NCBI RefSeq assembly: GCF_040741455.2
Contig: NZ_CP160328.2
Span: 744,001-808,000 of the forward strand
DNA from: Snodgrassella alvi
GTDB lineage: Bacteria > Pseudomonadota > Gammaproteobacteria > Burkholderiales > Neisseriaceae
Length of the DNA stretch: 64,000 nucleotides
Direction: 5' to 3'
Below the pieces are notes generated by a model. The model was not told where the DNA came from. It did not search any database and was given only the letters and a program-made list of their open reading frames with translations. Position 1 is the first letter of the stretch, and every line of letters starts with the position of its first letter. Shown piece after piece: positions 18,849-29,789 of the stretch. Both the position numbers and the translations under genes were made by a program.

Positions 18849-21800
18849 TTATTTAACACGTTGATGCAGATTCTGAATACTGTACACTTGGGTATGAGCC
18901 AACTGGCTGACACCTTCGCTCATAGCCAGAGCGCCTGCAATAGTAGTATACAGAGGCACGCGCATATTGAGTGCACTGCGGCGGATCGAGTGACTGTCTT
19001 GGATGGATTGCATATCACTGCTAACAGTGTTTACTACCAGTGCAATTTCGCCATTTTTGATGGCATCGACTATATGCGGTCTGCCTTCGGTAACTTTGTT
19101 AACTACCTGTACATTAATCCCATGTTGCGCCAGAAAAGCTGCAGTACCGCGCGTGGCACAAAGACCATAGCCGAGTGACTGAAAATTAGTGGCTACCTGC
19201 ACGACAGAGGGCTTGTCTTCATCTCGTACAGCTAAGAAAACTTTGCCGATGGCCGGCATACGTTCACCAGCACCAAGCTGTGCTTTTAGATAAGCTTCGG
19301 CAAAAGTTTCACCTACGCCCATCACTTCACCAGTTGAACGCATTTCTGGCCCCAGAATAGTATCGACACCGGGGAATTTAATGAATGGGAAAACGGCTTC
19401 TTTCACTGCATAGAATTCTGGAATAATTTCCTGCGTGAAGCCCTGCTCTGCAAGTGATATGCCAGCCATAACCCGTGCACCGATTTTAGCCAGTGGTACG
19501 CTGGTGGCTTTAGATACAAAGGGGACGGTACGTGAAGCACGCGGGTTGACTTCTAAAACGTAGACCACATCATCCTGTACCGCAAATTGCACGTTCATCA
19601 GCCCAACAACTTTTAATTCTTTAGCCATAGCAGCTGTTTGACGACGAATTTCATCCTGAATGGCAGGCGACAAAGAATATGGCGGAATGGAGCAGGCAGA
19701 ATCACCACTATGTACGCCAGCCTGTTCTACGTGCTGCATAATGCCGCCAATTACCACCTGCTGCCCATCGCAGACACAATCTACATCTACTTCGATGGCA
19801 TGACTGAGGAAATAATCGAGTAATACCGGACTGTCGTTGGATACCTGCACAGCTTCGCGCATATAGGTTTGTAGTTCGTTAGCTGAATGTACCACCTGCA
19901 TGGCACGGCCACCAAGTACGTAAGAAGGACGTACCACCAACGGATAACCAACTTCTTCTGCTAGCTGCAATGCTTCGCCTTCAGTACGTGCGGTACGGTT
20001 TTCCGGCTGACGCAATTTCAAAGTATACAAAATCTTCTGGAAACGTTCTCTGTCTTCTGCTGCATCAATGGCATCTGCCGAAGTTCCGATGATGTTTACA
20101 CCATTGGCTACTAGTTCATTCGCCAGTTTAAGGGGCGTTTGACCACCATAATGTACAATCAGGCCGTCTGGTTGCTCAGTATGGCAAATTTCGAGCACAT
20201 CTTCGAGTGTGAGTGGTTCGAAATACAGACGATCGGAAGTATCATAATCTGTAGACACAGTTTCAGGATTACAGTTAACCATGATGGTTTCAAAACCAGA
20301 TTCACGCAAAGCCAAAGCGGCATGCACACAGCAATAATCAAATTCGATACCCTGCCCAATACGGTTTGGTCCACCACCCAGAATCATGATTTTTTTTCGC
20401 TGACTCGGCTCAGCCTCACACTCTTCTTCATAAGTGGAATACAGATAGGCAGTGTCGGTAGCAAATTCAGCTGCACAGGTATCAACACGTTTGTATACCG
20501 GATGGAGCTTCAGCTGATGCCGATGCTGTCGCACACTAGTTTCATCAGAACCCAGCAACTGAGCCAGACGTCTATCTGAAAAACCTTTGCGCTTCAGCCT
20601 ACGCAAGCTGGCGTAATCAATGTTATCAAGCTTCTGACTAGATAGTTTCTGCTCTTCTGTAATTAAATCAGCAATTTGAGCCAGAAACCATGGATCAATA
20701 GCGCATATCTGCTGGATTTCGGTAAGAGAAAAACCGGCTCGGAAGGCGTCGGCGACATACAGAATACGTTCTGGGCCAGGATTAGCCAATTCACGCTGAA
20801 TCACTGCCCTATCACTACTGCGGCTGGTAAAACCGCTCAAACCTACTTCTAGACCGCGTAAAGCCTTATGAATAGATTCCTGAAAAGTACGGCCGATGGC
20901 CATAACTTCACCTACTGATTTCATCTGAGTAGTCAGACGATCATCTGCTGTAGGAAATTTTTCAAAAGCAAAACGCGGCACTTTGGTCACAACATAATCA
21001 ATTGCTGGCTCAAAGGAAGCAGGAGTTCGGCCACCGGTGATGTCGTTCTGTAATTCATGCAGGGTATAGCCAACAGCTAATTTGGCAGCAATTTTGGCAA
21101 TTGGGAAACCCGTGGCTTTAGAAGCGAGCGCTGATGAACGGCTAACACGCGGATTCATTTCAATCACTATCATCTCGCCATTATTCGGATTAATGGCAAA
21201 CTGAACGTTAGAACCCCCTGTATCGACCCCTATTTCGCGTAATACAGCCAACGATGCATCACGCATAAGCTGGTATTCTTTGTCGGTAAGAGTCTGTGCC
21301 GGCGCCACAGTAATAGAGTCTCCGGTATGGACTCCGCATGGATCAAAGTTTTCAATCGAGCAAATGATGATGCAATTGTCGGCACGGTCGCGCACGACTT
21401 CCATCTCATACTCTTTCCACCCCAGTACGGACTGTTCGACCAACAGTTCATGTGTTGGTGAAGCATCGAAACCACGTTCACAGATGCTGATAAATTCATC
21501 TTTGTTATAAGCGATACCGCCGCCGCTGCCACCCATAGTGAAAGATGGCCGAATGAGTGCTGGAAATCCCACTTGTGTTTGCGCGTCCAGTGCCTGCTCC
21601 ATACTGTGGCAGATAAAGGATTTCGGTGTATTCAAACCGATTTTATTCATAGCCTCTTTGAAACGGCCACGGTCTTCTGCTTTATCGATCGCATCCTCTG
21701 AAGCACCAATCAACTCTACCTGATATTGTTTCAGGATTCCTTGGTGCGCTAAGTCTAGCGCACAGTTGAGTGCTGTTTGCCCACCCATGGTTGGCAAGAT

Positions 21801-22055
21801 GGCATCCGGACGTTCTTTTTCGATAATTTTTGCGACCGTTTGCCACATAATGGGCTCTATATAAGTAACATCGGCCATGTCCGGATCGGTCATGATAGTG
21901 GCTGGATTGGAGTTCACAAGGATGACTTTATAGCCTTCTTCGCGTAATGCTTTGCATGCTTGTGCACCGGAATAGTCAAACTCACATGCCTGACCGATTA
22001 CAATGGGGCCGGCACCAATAATAAGAATAGATTTTAGGTCTGTGCGCTTGGGCAT
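18849..22055 (-). CDS. carB: Carbamoyl phosphate synthase large subunit
   Basis: Makes carbamoyl phosphate from bicarbonate, ATP and ammonia passed from CarA, feeding pyrimidine and arginine synthesis. The 1068 residues contain the two homologous ATP-grasp halves typical of CarB. The first begins [20 protein letters not shown], with a matching start near residue 555 ([19 protein letters not shown]). An oligomerisation segment lies between them and a C-terminal MGS-like allosteric domain spans the last 130 residues or so. Length is normal (E. coli 1073). AAAGGT precedes the ATG. It is the last gene of carA-leuE-carB; the LysE-type exporter gene sits between the two enzyme genes. Confidence 0.98.
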   Translation of the reverse strand: MPKRTDLKSILIIGAGPIVIGQACEFDYSGAQACKALREEGYKVILVNSNPATIMTDPDMADVTYIEPIMWQTVAKIIEKERPDAILPTMGGQTALNCALDLAHQGILKQYQVELIGASEDAIDKAEDRGRFKEAMNKIGLNTPKSFICHSMEQALDAQTQVGFPALIRPSFTMGGSGGGIAYNKDEFISICERGFDASPTHELLVEQSVLGWKEYEMEVVRDRADNCIIICSIENFDPCGVHTGDSITVAPAQTLTDKEYQLMRDASLAVLREIGVDTGGSNVQFAINPNNGEMIVIEMNPRVSRSSALASKATGFPIAKIAAKLAVGYTLHELQNDITGGRTPASFEPAIDYVVTKVPRFAFEKFPTADDRLTTQMKSVGEVMAIGRTFQESIHKALRGLEVGLSGFTSRSSDRAVIQRELANPGPERILYVADAFRAGFSLTEIQQICAIDPWFLAQIADLITEEQKLSSQKLDNIDYASLRRLKRKGFSDRRLAQLLGSDETSVRQHRHQLKLHPVYKRVDTCAAEFATDTAYLYSTYEEECEAEPSQRKKIMILGGGPNRIGQGIEFDYCCVHAALALRESGFETIMVNCNPETVSTDYDTSDRLYFEPLTLEDVLEICHTEQPDGLIVHYGGQTPLKLANELVANGVNIIGTSADAIDAAEDRERFQKILYTLKLRQPENRTARTEGEALQLAEEVGYPLVVRPSYVLGGRAMQVVHSANELQTYMREAVQVSNDSPVLLDYFLSHAIEVDVDCVCDGQQVVIGGIMQHVEQAGVHSGDSACSIPPYSLSPAIQDEIRRQTAAMAKELKVVGLMNVQFAVQDDVVYVLEVNPRASRTVPFVSKATSVPLAKIGARVMAGISLAEQGFTQEIIPEFYAVKEAVFPFIKFPGVDTILGPEMRSTGEVMGVGETFAEAYLKAQLGAGERMPAIGKVFLAVRDEDKPSVVQVATNFQSLGYGLCATRGTAAFLAQHGINVQVVNKVTEGRPHIVDAIKNGEIALVVNTVSSDMQSIQDSHSIRRSALNMRVPLYTTIAGALAMSEGVSQLAHTQVYSIQNLHQRVK

Positions 22056-22125
22056 ATTGATACCTTTATCAATGATTATCTGTTTAATTTAGCAGTACGG
22101 CAGCATTTTTTACTGATAGAGTGCT

Positions 22126-22803
22126 TCAGTCTATGCTGGCCATCCATAATTTCAGTGCAAACGCCATAAATAACAGTCCGATGCTGGCTACTGCACCCGC
22201 AGCCAGTCGCTGATAATGACGAAACCATTTAACCAACGACAATCCGCTGAAAATAAGCATGCTCAGATAAGTCATACTGCATAGCTGCAGAATGATTGCC
22301 AGCAGCAGAAAGCTGATTGCAGGATAAGCGTAATGCGGGTCAACAAACTGGACAAAGAAAGCCAAAAAAAACAGTATGGCTTTCGGATTTAACAAGCTCA
22401 ATAAAAGTGCATGCTGAAATACATAGCGTGCTGATGGCGAGGGTTCCGTACTGGTTGATTCATACAATGATTCTCTGAAAGCCGTGGCAGCCTGCCGACG
22501 GTAGTGCCATTGTCTGAGTGCCGAACGTAAAAGCTGACACCCCAAATAAAACAAATACACACCACCAACCAGCTTCAGCAACATAAACAAGACAGGAATG
22601 GTTTTAATGATGGACGCTGCACCGGTAGCTGAAAGCAGCATAAGCACGCTGTCGCCTAAAAATATACCGGCGACGGCACAATATGCTGTTCTCACGCCAT
22701 ATTTTCCAGCCATGGCCAAACAATACATTGAATTAGGACCAGGAAGCAAAATGATGGCAACAGCACCAACTATGTACGTTCCCAGCTCAGTAATACCAAA
22801 CAC
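22126..22803 (-). CDS. leuE: LysE/RhtB-family amino acid exporter, LeuE-like
   Basis: Inner membrane amino acid efflux protein of 225 residues. It opens with the LysE-family signature YIVGAVAIILLPGPNSMYCL and has about six hydrophobic segments and the mid-protein motif LLNPKAILFFLAFFVQF. Overall spacing resembles E. coli LeuE, which exports leucine and some analogues, but substrate cannot be fixed from sequence. Start is GTG at 22803 with AGGA six bases upstream. It lies between carA (54 bp) and carB (70 bp) with no terminator in either gap, so all three are probably cotranscribed. Confidence 0.85.
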   Translation of the reverse strand: MFGITELGTYIVGAVAIILLPGPNSMYCLAMAGKYGVRTAYCAVAGIFLGDSVLMLLSATGAASIIKTIPVLFMLLKLVGGVYLFYLGCQLLRSALRQWHYRRQAATAFRESLYESTSTEPSPSARYVFQHALLLSLLNPKAILFFLAFFVQFVDPHYAYPAISFLLLAIILQLCSMTYLSMLIFSGLSLVKWFRHYQRLAAGAVASIGLLFMAFALKLWMASID

Positions 22804-22857
22804 GGGTGTTCCTGTCTATTTATACTAATTATCAATTTTGTAGCGAATAAAATTAAA

Positions 22858-23994
22858 TTATTTGCTCTGTCTGGCTGTCTGCATGTGTTCGATAAAACGG
22901 TCAAATAAGTAGGAAACATCATGCGGTCCGGGGCTTGCTTCAGGATGCCCCTGAAAAGAAAACGCCGGCTGGTTAATCAGGCTGATGCCCTGTAGGGAAC
23001 CATCAAACAATGATTTATGGGTGATGCGAACATTGTCCGGTAAGGTAGCAGCATCTACTTCGAAGCCATGGTTCTGGCTAGTAATCACTACACGCCCTGT
23101 ATCCATATCCTGTACAGGATGGTTGGCACCATGATGACCAAAAGGCATTTTACGCGTCTGAGCACCCAGTGCCAGGCCAAGAAGCTGATGTCCCAAACAA
23201 ATACCAAATAGCGGCAGTTTATGAACCAATATCTCTTGCACGGCATTGATAGCATAATCACAGGGCTCTGGGTCGCCGGGGCCATTAGAGAGAAATACAC
23301 CATCCGGATTCAACGCCAGCACCTCTGCTGCCGGTGTGGTTGCAGGTACAACAGTTAATCGGCATCCACGTTCACTCAACATGCGCAGGATATTAGTTTT
23401 AACCCCAAAATCATAAGCAACTACATGAAACTTAGCTGCCGGCGGCTGTGTAAAACCCTGTCCAAGCTGCCATTCTCCCTGTGTAAATTCATACTGAGTA
23501 GTGCAGCTTACTTGTTGCGCTAAATCTTTACCTGCCATGCTGCCGAAAGTTCGTGCTAGCTCCAGTGCTTGGTCAATGCTGGTATCATTACCAGTTATAA
23601 TACAGCCGGCTTGAGTACCTTTATCACGCAGCATACGAGTAAGACGACGTGTATCAATATCGGCAATTGCCACAGTGTTATGACGTTTTAAATAATCAGC
23701 CAAACTTTCTTCAGCACGGAAATTACTGTGCAGAAGAGGTAAATCACGAACAATCAAACCAGCAGCATAAATTTGTTTGCTTTCTGTATCTTCACTGTTC
23801 ACACCGGTATTACCAATATGCGGATAAGTTAGCGTTACCATCTGCTGAGTATAAGACGGGTCAGTGAGAATTTCCTGATAGCCAGTCATGCTGGTGTTGA
23901 AGACAACTTCACCAACTGCCTGCCCTGCTGCACCAATGCTGACACCATGAAATACGGAACCATCAGCCAACACCAAAATTGCGTTTGTAGTCAT
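22858..23994 (-). CDS. carA: Carbamoyl phosphate synthase small subunit (glutaminase)
   Basis: Hydrolyses glutamine and channels ammonia to CarB. The N-terminal CPSase small-chain domain occupies residues 1-150 or so. The class I glutamine amidotransferase domain follows, with catalytic Cys in FGICLGHQ near residue 264 and the His/Glu pair in GHPEASPGP near the end. I chose the ATG at 23994 (378 residues). It has AAAGGA upstream and gives the family start [16 protein letters not shown], whereas the longer open frame to 24111 has no family counterpart and runs through a terminator hairpin. The leader carries a promoter and an intrinsic terminator, suggesting attenuation control. Confidence 0.97.
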   Translation of the reverse strand: MTTNAILVLADGSVFHGVSIGAAGQAVGEVVFNTSMTGYQEILTDPSYTQQMVTLTYPHIGNTGVNSEDTESKQIYAAGLIVRDLPLLHSNFRAEESLADYLKRHNTVAIADIDTRRLTRMLRDKGTQAGCIITGNDTSIDQALELARTFGSMAGKDLAQQVSCTTQYEFTQGEWQLGQGFTQPPAAKFHVVAYDFGVKTNILRMLSERGCRLTVVPATTPAAEVLALNPDGVFLSNGPGDPEPCDYAINAVQEILVHKLPLFGICLGHQLLGLALGAQTRKMPFGHHGANHPVQDMDTGRVVITSQNHGFEVDAATLPDNVRITHKSLFDGSLQGISLINQPAFSFQGHPEASPGPHDVSYLFDRFIEHMQTARQSK

Positions 23995-24085
23995 GGATGA
24001 GTCCTTTGGTTTAATCAGACTGTTGCCATAGCGACAGTCAGTTTTTATGGGTAATGAATTGTGCTTTCCTTTACCATTTGCAGGC

Positions 24086-24129
24086 AAAAAAAAACACGCC
24101 ACTTCACGCAAAAATACGTGAGCTACGTG
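24086..24129 (-). terminator. Intrinsic terminator inside the carA leader (candidate attenuator)
   Basis: On the minus strand a 12-pair stem, with one mismatch and one bulge, joins 24129-24117 to 24108-24095 around a 7-base loop, and 9 T follow (24094-24086). It lies downstream of the carA promoter and about 90 bp upstream of the carA ATG, so it is inside the leader. Confidence 0.8.
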
Positions 24130-24179
24130 CTTGAATATGACAGCAGAATCTGCTTCTTACACTGCCATGAAAGCAATGC

Positions 24180-24208
24180 ATTTTAGCTAATCCTTCCTGC
24201 TTTGGCAA
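24180..24208 (-). promoter_or_regulatory. Sigma-70 promoter of carA-leuE-carB
   Basis: On the minus strand TTGCCA (24208-24203) and TAAAAT (24185-24180) are 17 bp apart. Predicted start near 24173 gives a leader of about 180 nt. Confidence 0.75.
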
Positions 24209-24303
24209 TGCAGGTATCAATAATAAAAGAGAAAATATTTATTAAGTTACCGGACAGCCCGAAAGCTGTCCTTTACACGAGTATCAAATCTTACAACAAT
24301 TTG

Positions 24304-25776
<1,473 letters not shown>

Positions 25777-25821
25777 TTATTTGAAGAAAGAGGAAGATTC
25801 AGATGGAAGAACTGGCGTGCA

Positions 25822-25850
25822 ATTCTAACAAATCCGCGACATACTGGCAA
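25822..25850 (-). promoter_or_regulatory. Sigma-70 promoter of guaB
   Basis: Minus-strand TTGCCA (25850-25845) and TAGAAT (25827-25822) are spaced by 17 bp, about 60 bp before the guaB start. Confidence 0.7.
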
Positions 25851-25957
25851 AATATACTTTTACACATTCTGTACAATCCGGTGTATTGGTAATCAAAAAG
25901 TTTTTTTATCGTATAATAGTCAAAACATATATTTTCAAACGCGAAGGAAAAGTAAAC

Positions 25958-26404
25958 ATGCGTCACAAAATACTGAAAATGTCACTGGCAGTAGTACTAA
26001 TGGGCAGCACGATTATGGCAGGTGCGGTAGAAGTTTACACCTGGCGTGATAAGAAAGGCGTAAATGAATATTCAGACGCACCAGTACAACTGACTCCGGC
26101 CAAAACCCAGCGTTTTAATGTACGCACACAAGTTGTCACCCCGCTGGCTGCACCGCAACCCAGCGCTCAGGCTGGTTCGGACACCCTAACTGAGCAACAA
26201 GCACAACTGAACCGCAAAATTGAAGAACAAAATAAAAAGACCGATGAACAGAATAAGAGAATTGAAGCACAAAATAAGAAAAACCGTGAATCTGCCTGTA
26301 AAACAGCACAGATGAATCGCAAAATGGCCGACAGCCTACGTACCAATAACCGCGATGCGCTGATTCAGCGATATGATGAAGATGTGCGGCTGAATTGTAA
26401 TTAA
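25958..26404 (+). CDS. Secreted DUF4124 protein with charged coiled-coil
   Basis: 148 residues starting MRHKILKMSLAVVLM. A signal peptide should be cut near MAGA-VEVYTW. The mature N-terminus (VEVYTWRDKKGVNEYSDAP) is the DUF4124 domain, a small fold common in proteobacterial periplasmic proteins. From about residue 80 comes a Gln/Lys/Glu-rich stretch with repeated EEQNKK-like heptads, likely a coiled coil. I chose the ATG at 25958, which has AAGGA before it and exposes the signal peptide; the frame to 25886 is unlikely. A TATAAT lies at 25912-25917. Function unknown. Confidence 0.82.
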   Translation: MRHKILKMSLAVVLMGSTIMAGAVEVYTWRDKKGVNEYSDAPVQLTPAKTQRFNVRTQVVTPLAAPQPSAQAGSDTLTEQQAQLNRKIEEQNKKTDEQNKRIEAQNKKNRESACKTAQMNRKMADSLRTNNRDALIQRYDEDVRLNCN

Positions 26405-26430
26405 TTTTTTACTCTTGACTATTTCACTTA

Positions 26431-26470
26431 TCATCCATAAGTTGTGTATGCAGCTTATGGACTTTTTTTA
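26431..26470 (+). terminator. Rho-independent terminator of the DUF4124 gene
   Basis: 11-bp stem with one G-U pair (26434-26444 with 26451-26461) and a 6-base loop, followed by a run of 7 T. Confidence 0.88.
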
Positions 26471-26506
26471 TGGCTGCACAGTTGCTAACCTGAATGAATC
26501 ACCACC

Positions 26507-28369
26507 ATGACCGATATTGCTGACACTTCATCCAGCTCTGAAGATAAAAATAAATTTGATATAGCCCTGTTTCTAAAAAACCTGCCATTGGTGCCGGGGG
26601 TATATCGCATGTTGGATATTCATGACAAAGTATTATATGTTGGCAAAGCAGTAAATTTGAAACGCCGCGTGAGCAGTTATTTTCAAAAAACCGACCTGTC
26701 ACCGCGAATTCAGCTAATGGTAAAACAGGTAGCACGAATAGAGGTCACAGCTACTCATTCGGAAACCGAAGCATTGATACTTGAAAATAATTTTATCAAG
26801 GCTTTGTCTCCCAAATACAATATTTTATTCCGCGATGATAAAAGCTACCCCTACCTGATGCTTACCGGTCACCGTTTTCCGCAGATGGCTTATTATCGCG
26901 GTAATCTGAAAAAACCAAACCAATACTTTGGTCCCTATCCGAATGGCTACGCGGTCAGAAACAGTATCCAAACTTTACAAAAGGTTTTCCGGCTGCGCAC
27001 CTGTGAAGATAGCGTATTTGAACATCGTGACCGTGCTTGTCTTCTATATCAAATCAAACGCTGCTCCGGCCCTTGTGTCGGCCATATCAGTGTAGAAGAC
27101 TATCAGAGTAGCGTTAAAGCTGCTGTTAGCTTTTTACAAGGCAAGACCAGAGAATTAACAGCCACACTACATGAAAAAATGCAGCAGGCTGCTCAGCAAC
27201 TGGATTTTGAAACAGCGGCGCAAGTACGAGATCAAATTCAAGCATTAGGGCTGATGCAATCCCAGCAATTTATTGACAGCAAGCAAGCTAATCAGAATGA
27301 TATTGATATACTTGCCCTATCTGAAGAAAACGATATTGTTTGTATCCATTGGGTAAGTATTCGCGGTGGCCGTCATGTTGGGGATAAAAATTTTTTCCCA
27401 GATACACGCTTTCGAGTCACTGAAAAGCTCAATCATTATGGTGAAGCTTTTGTAGCTCAACATTATTTAGGTAAAAACAAACCAGATATAATAATCAGTA
27501 ACTTTCAATTACCTAAAAGTTTATGTGATGCACTGAATGCAGAAAACAGCCGGCAAATTCAGTTTATACATAATACTGTCGGAGAAAGGCGTGTTTGGTT
27601 GCAGATGGCAGAACGTAATGCACAGATGGCCATTGAACAATATCGGTTGCAACAACATAGCCAACAACACCGCATTGAAGCACTGGCACAATTACTGGAT
27701 ATGGATGCAGAAAGTCTGAATCGCATTGAATGTTTTGATATCAGCCATACACAGGGGGAAGCTACAATTGCATCTTGTGTAGTATATGAGGATGAGGCTA
27801 TGCAGCCAGCTAAATACCGCCGCTATAATATTACTACAGCAAAAGCCGGTGATGATTATGCAGCAATGCGAGAAGTATTAACCCGTCGCTATGGACGGCT
27901 GGCTGATAATGATGACAGCATTGGCACTTGGCCAGATTTAGTATTGATTGATGGCGGTAAAGGTCAGGTACATATGGCTCTAGATGTGTGGCAGGAACTG
28001 GGTATCCATATTCCGATTGTAGGTATCGCCAAAGGTCCGGAACGCAAAGCCGGTCTCGAAGAACTTATTATTCCACATCAACAGCGCAATATCCGTGTGG
28101 AACCACATAATCCAGCACTTCATTTATTGCAGACAGTACGTGACGAGTCACATCGTTTTGCCATCACTGGCCATCGCCAGAAACGAGCCAAAGCCAGAGT
28201 CACTTCTTCACTAAACAATATTCCTGGTATCGGCAGCAAACGCAGACAAGCCCTTTTAACAAGGTTTGGTGGGTTGCGTGGTGTAGTAGCTGCAAGCGTG
28301 CATGACTTAAGCCAAACAGAAGGAATCAGTCAGGCACTGGCTGAAAAAATATATGCTGCCCTACATTAA
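26507..28369 (+). CDS. uvrC: Excinuclease ABC subunit C
   Basis: Nuclease of nucleotide excision repair that makes both incisions around a lesion with UvrB. An N-terminal GIY-YIG domain makes the 3' cut (PGVYRMLDIHDKVLYVGKA, about residues 28-46). A UVR motif that binds UvrB lies near 203-238. The RNase H-like domain makes the 5' cut (ECFDISHTQGEATIASCVVYE near 409 and LVLIDGGKGQ near 482). Two helix-hairpin-helix motifs close the protein (NNIPGIGSKRRQALL). Length 620 is normal. No second gene is visibly coupled to it. A decayed copy of its 3' part lies 2 kb downstream. Confidence 0.98.
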   Translation: MTDIADTSSSSEDKNKFDIALFLKNLPLVPGVYRMLDIHDKVLYVGKAVNLKRRVSSYFQKTDLSPRIQLMVKQVARIEVTATHSETEALILENNFIKALSPKYNILFRDDKSYPYLMLTGHRFPQMAYYRGNLKKPNQYFGPYPNGYAVRNSIQTLQKVFRLRTCEDSVFEHRDRACLLYQIKRCSGPCVGHISVEDYQSSVKAAVSFLQGKTRELTATLHEKMQQAAQQLDFETAAQVRDQIQALGLMQSQQFIDSKQANQNDIDILALSEENDIVCIHWVSIRGGRHVGDKNFFPDTRFRVTEKLNHYGEAFVAQHYLGKNKPDIIISNFQLPKSLCDALNAENSRQIQFIHNTVGERRVWLQMAERNAQMAIEQYRLQQHSQQHRIEALAQLLDMDAESLNRIECFDISHTQGEATIASCVVYEDEAMQPAKYRRYNITTAKAGDDYAAMREVLTRRYGRLADNDDSIGTWPDLVLIDGGKGQVHMALDVWQELGIHIPIVGIAKGPERKAGLEELIIPHQQRNIRVEPHNPALHLLQTVRDESHRFAITGHRQKRAKARVTSSLNNIPGIGSKRRQALLTRFGGLRGVVAASVHDLSQTEGISQALAEKIYAALH

Positions 28370-28807
28370 TACAAACATATAATTAGTATAGATTTATATT
28401 ACATAAATAATTAAGTACTTTTTAATTAACAGCCTAATATAGAAATATTGCAAAACACAGAAACCATTACTGGTCAGCAATTTAAATTTATTATCTCATC
28501 CGTTATCCATATTGCTTGGTTAGATATGAATAAATTAGTTTATGTGTCTTTCTGCACCATGTGATTGATTGCTTATGTATCTTTAATTATTGCTGATATA
28601 CAGTCGAGAATATTAGCAAATTAGCCAATTTTCAAAAATTATAATAATGCATATAAATCCTGAATCAATACCAGCATTTATCCTAAAATATTATCTAATA
28701 AATGCTATTAAGCAATCAAAATGATTACTAGCTTAAACAAAAAATCACTTCGTTCGATGGAAGTGTTTTGTGTGAACTAAATGTATAGATTCAAAAGAAA
28801 AGATATT
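28370..28807. other. AT-rich gap between uvrC and the CMD-family gene
   Basis: No gene visible. The right end holds the terminator of the minus-strand CMD-family gene. No clear uvrC terminator is seen. Confidence 0.6.
28735..28769 (-). terminator. Rho-independent terminator of the CMD-family gene
   Basis: 10-bp stem with one mismatch around 28742-28751 and 28760-28769, followed on the minus strand by a run of 6 T. Confidence 0.7.
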
Positions 28808-29206
28808 TTAAATACCCACTTTGCCTTCTTCATCTCTTTTCTTAAATACTTCTTTAGCTACATTAACTGCATTCAGTACTCTAGGAAAACCAACATATGG
28901 TAAAGCCTGAATGAAGGTTTCAATGATTTCTTCTCGAGTCAGGCCCACATTCAAAGAACTATTGATGTGAAAGTGTAATTGCGGTACTGTATCACCTTGC
29001 GTAAGCAAGCTAGTGATAGTAATCATTTCTCTTTGTTTTAAATCCAGAACCCCACGTTCATAGATGTCACCAAAAGCAAATTCAATGATATATTTACCTA
29101 CATCTTCATACAGACCTGCTAATGAATCAATTACAGCCTGACCACCGACTTCGTCCACTTTTGCCAGATTTTTTAAACCTGTTTCAAAACGATTTAATTC
29201 AGCCAT
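28808..29206 (-). CDS. Carboxymuconolactone decarboxylase (CMD) family protein
   Basis: 132 residues matching the CMD/AhpD-like helical fold (LKQREMITITSLLTQGDTVPQLHFHINSSLNVGLTREEIIETF). The PQLHFH segment holds the family's conserved His. The CxxC redox pair of AhpD is absent (there is no Cys in the protein), so this is not a peroxidase of that class; it is closer to gamma-carboxymuconolactone decarboxylase relatives of unknown substrate. AAGGGAAA precedes the ATG. It is divergent from a MerR-family regulator gene, and its promoter carries a MerR-type 19-bp spacer, so it is probably that regulator's target, perhaps in reactive-electrophile stress. Confidence 0.85.
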   Translation of the reverse strand: MAELNRFETGLKNLAKVDEVGGQAVIDSLAGLYEDVGKYIIEFAFGDIYERGVLDLKQREMITITSLLTQGDTVPQLHFHINSSLNVGLTREEIIETFIQALPYVGFPRVLNAVNVAKEVFKKRDEEGKVGI

Positions 29207-29239
29207 TTTGTTTCCCTTTTAAGTTTTGATTACAGATTT

Positions 29240-29270
29240 AGGATAAATGCTGGAGTTCACTCCACGTCAA
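29240..29270 (-). promoter_or_regulatory. MerR-type promoter and operator of the CMD-family gene
   Basis: On the minus strand TTGACG (29270-29265) and TATCCT (29245-29240) are 19 bp apart. The spacer contains the perfect dyad TGGAGT-N2-ACTCCA (29251-29264). The site resembles NmlR/AdhR operators of the MerR family. Confidence 0.8.
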
Positions 29271-29346
29271 CACCATTTTTTAGTAATTTGAAAATTTCAA
29301 AATATAATAGCAATTACATAAAGTAATTAAAATATAGATAGCTAAT

Positions 29347-29703
29347 ATGCAATATTCAATTGGTCAATTTTCAAAATTGTGTGGTCTATCCATTGATACA
29401 CTTCGCTTTTACGAAAAACAAGGATTAATATTTTCAACTAGAAATCAAAATAATCGCCGTGTGTATACGGAAAAAGATATTGATTGGGTGAAGTTTATCC
29501 TCAGACTGAAAAAAACTGATATGAGTATAAAAAAAATGCAGGAATATGCCAGGTTGCGCTATCAGGGAAATAAAACCATACCACAAAGACTAGTTCTACT
29601 TTTTGAGCAATTGGATTCTTTACATCAAGAGCAGGATAAGCTCAATGAAAACATTAAATTTATCGAACATAAAATTAAAAGTTATCTCGAGTTGACCAAA
29701 TAA
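29347..29703 (+). CDS. MerR-family transcriptional regulator (AdhR/NmlR-like)
   Basis: 118 residues. The N-terminal winged HTH (YSIGQFSKLCGLSIDTLRFYEKQGLI) is of MerR type, followed by a linker (MSIKKMQEYARLRYQGNKTIPQR) and a C-terminal dimerising coiled coil. The mix is typical of the AdhR/NmlR group, which activates aldehyde and electrophile defence genes. The only Cys is Cys12 in the HTH; the sensing Cys near position 52-54 of NmlR is not present. It is divergent from the CMD-family gene with 140 bp between them. Its own start overlaps no visible strong promoter, but the shared region could serve for autoregulation. Confidence 0.88.
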   Translation: MQYSIGQFSKLCGLSIDTLRFYEKQGLIFSTRNQNNRRVYTEKDIDWVKFILRLKKTDMSIKKMQEYARLRYQGNKTIPQRLVLLFEQLDSLHQEQDKLNENIKFIEHKIKSYLELTK

Positions 29704-29789
29704 ATATAACTAAAGAATGTAAATTCTGAATCTTAAAAAGGTTAATAATGTAGTAAAGAAAACTGCTACTAAAAATGTAAATTAAAAAA

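Noticed and set aside
22858-24111. Longer carA reading to 24111
   Set aside because: It would start inside the terminator hairpin and add 39 residues with no family match; ATG 23994 has a good ribosome binding site.
24155-24168. Tiny ORF (three codons) in the carA leader considered as a leader peptide
   Set aside because: ATG-GCA-GTG-TAA is too short to give any regulatory peptide, and no ribosome binding site lies before it.
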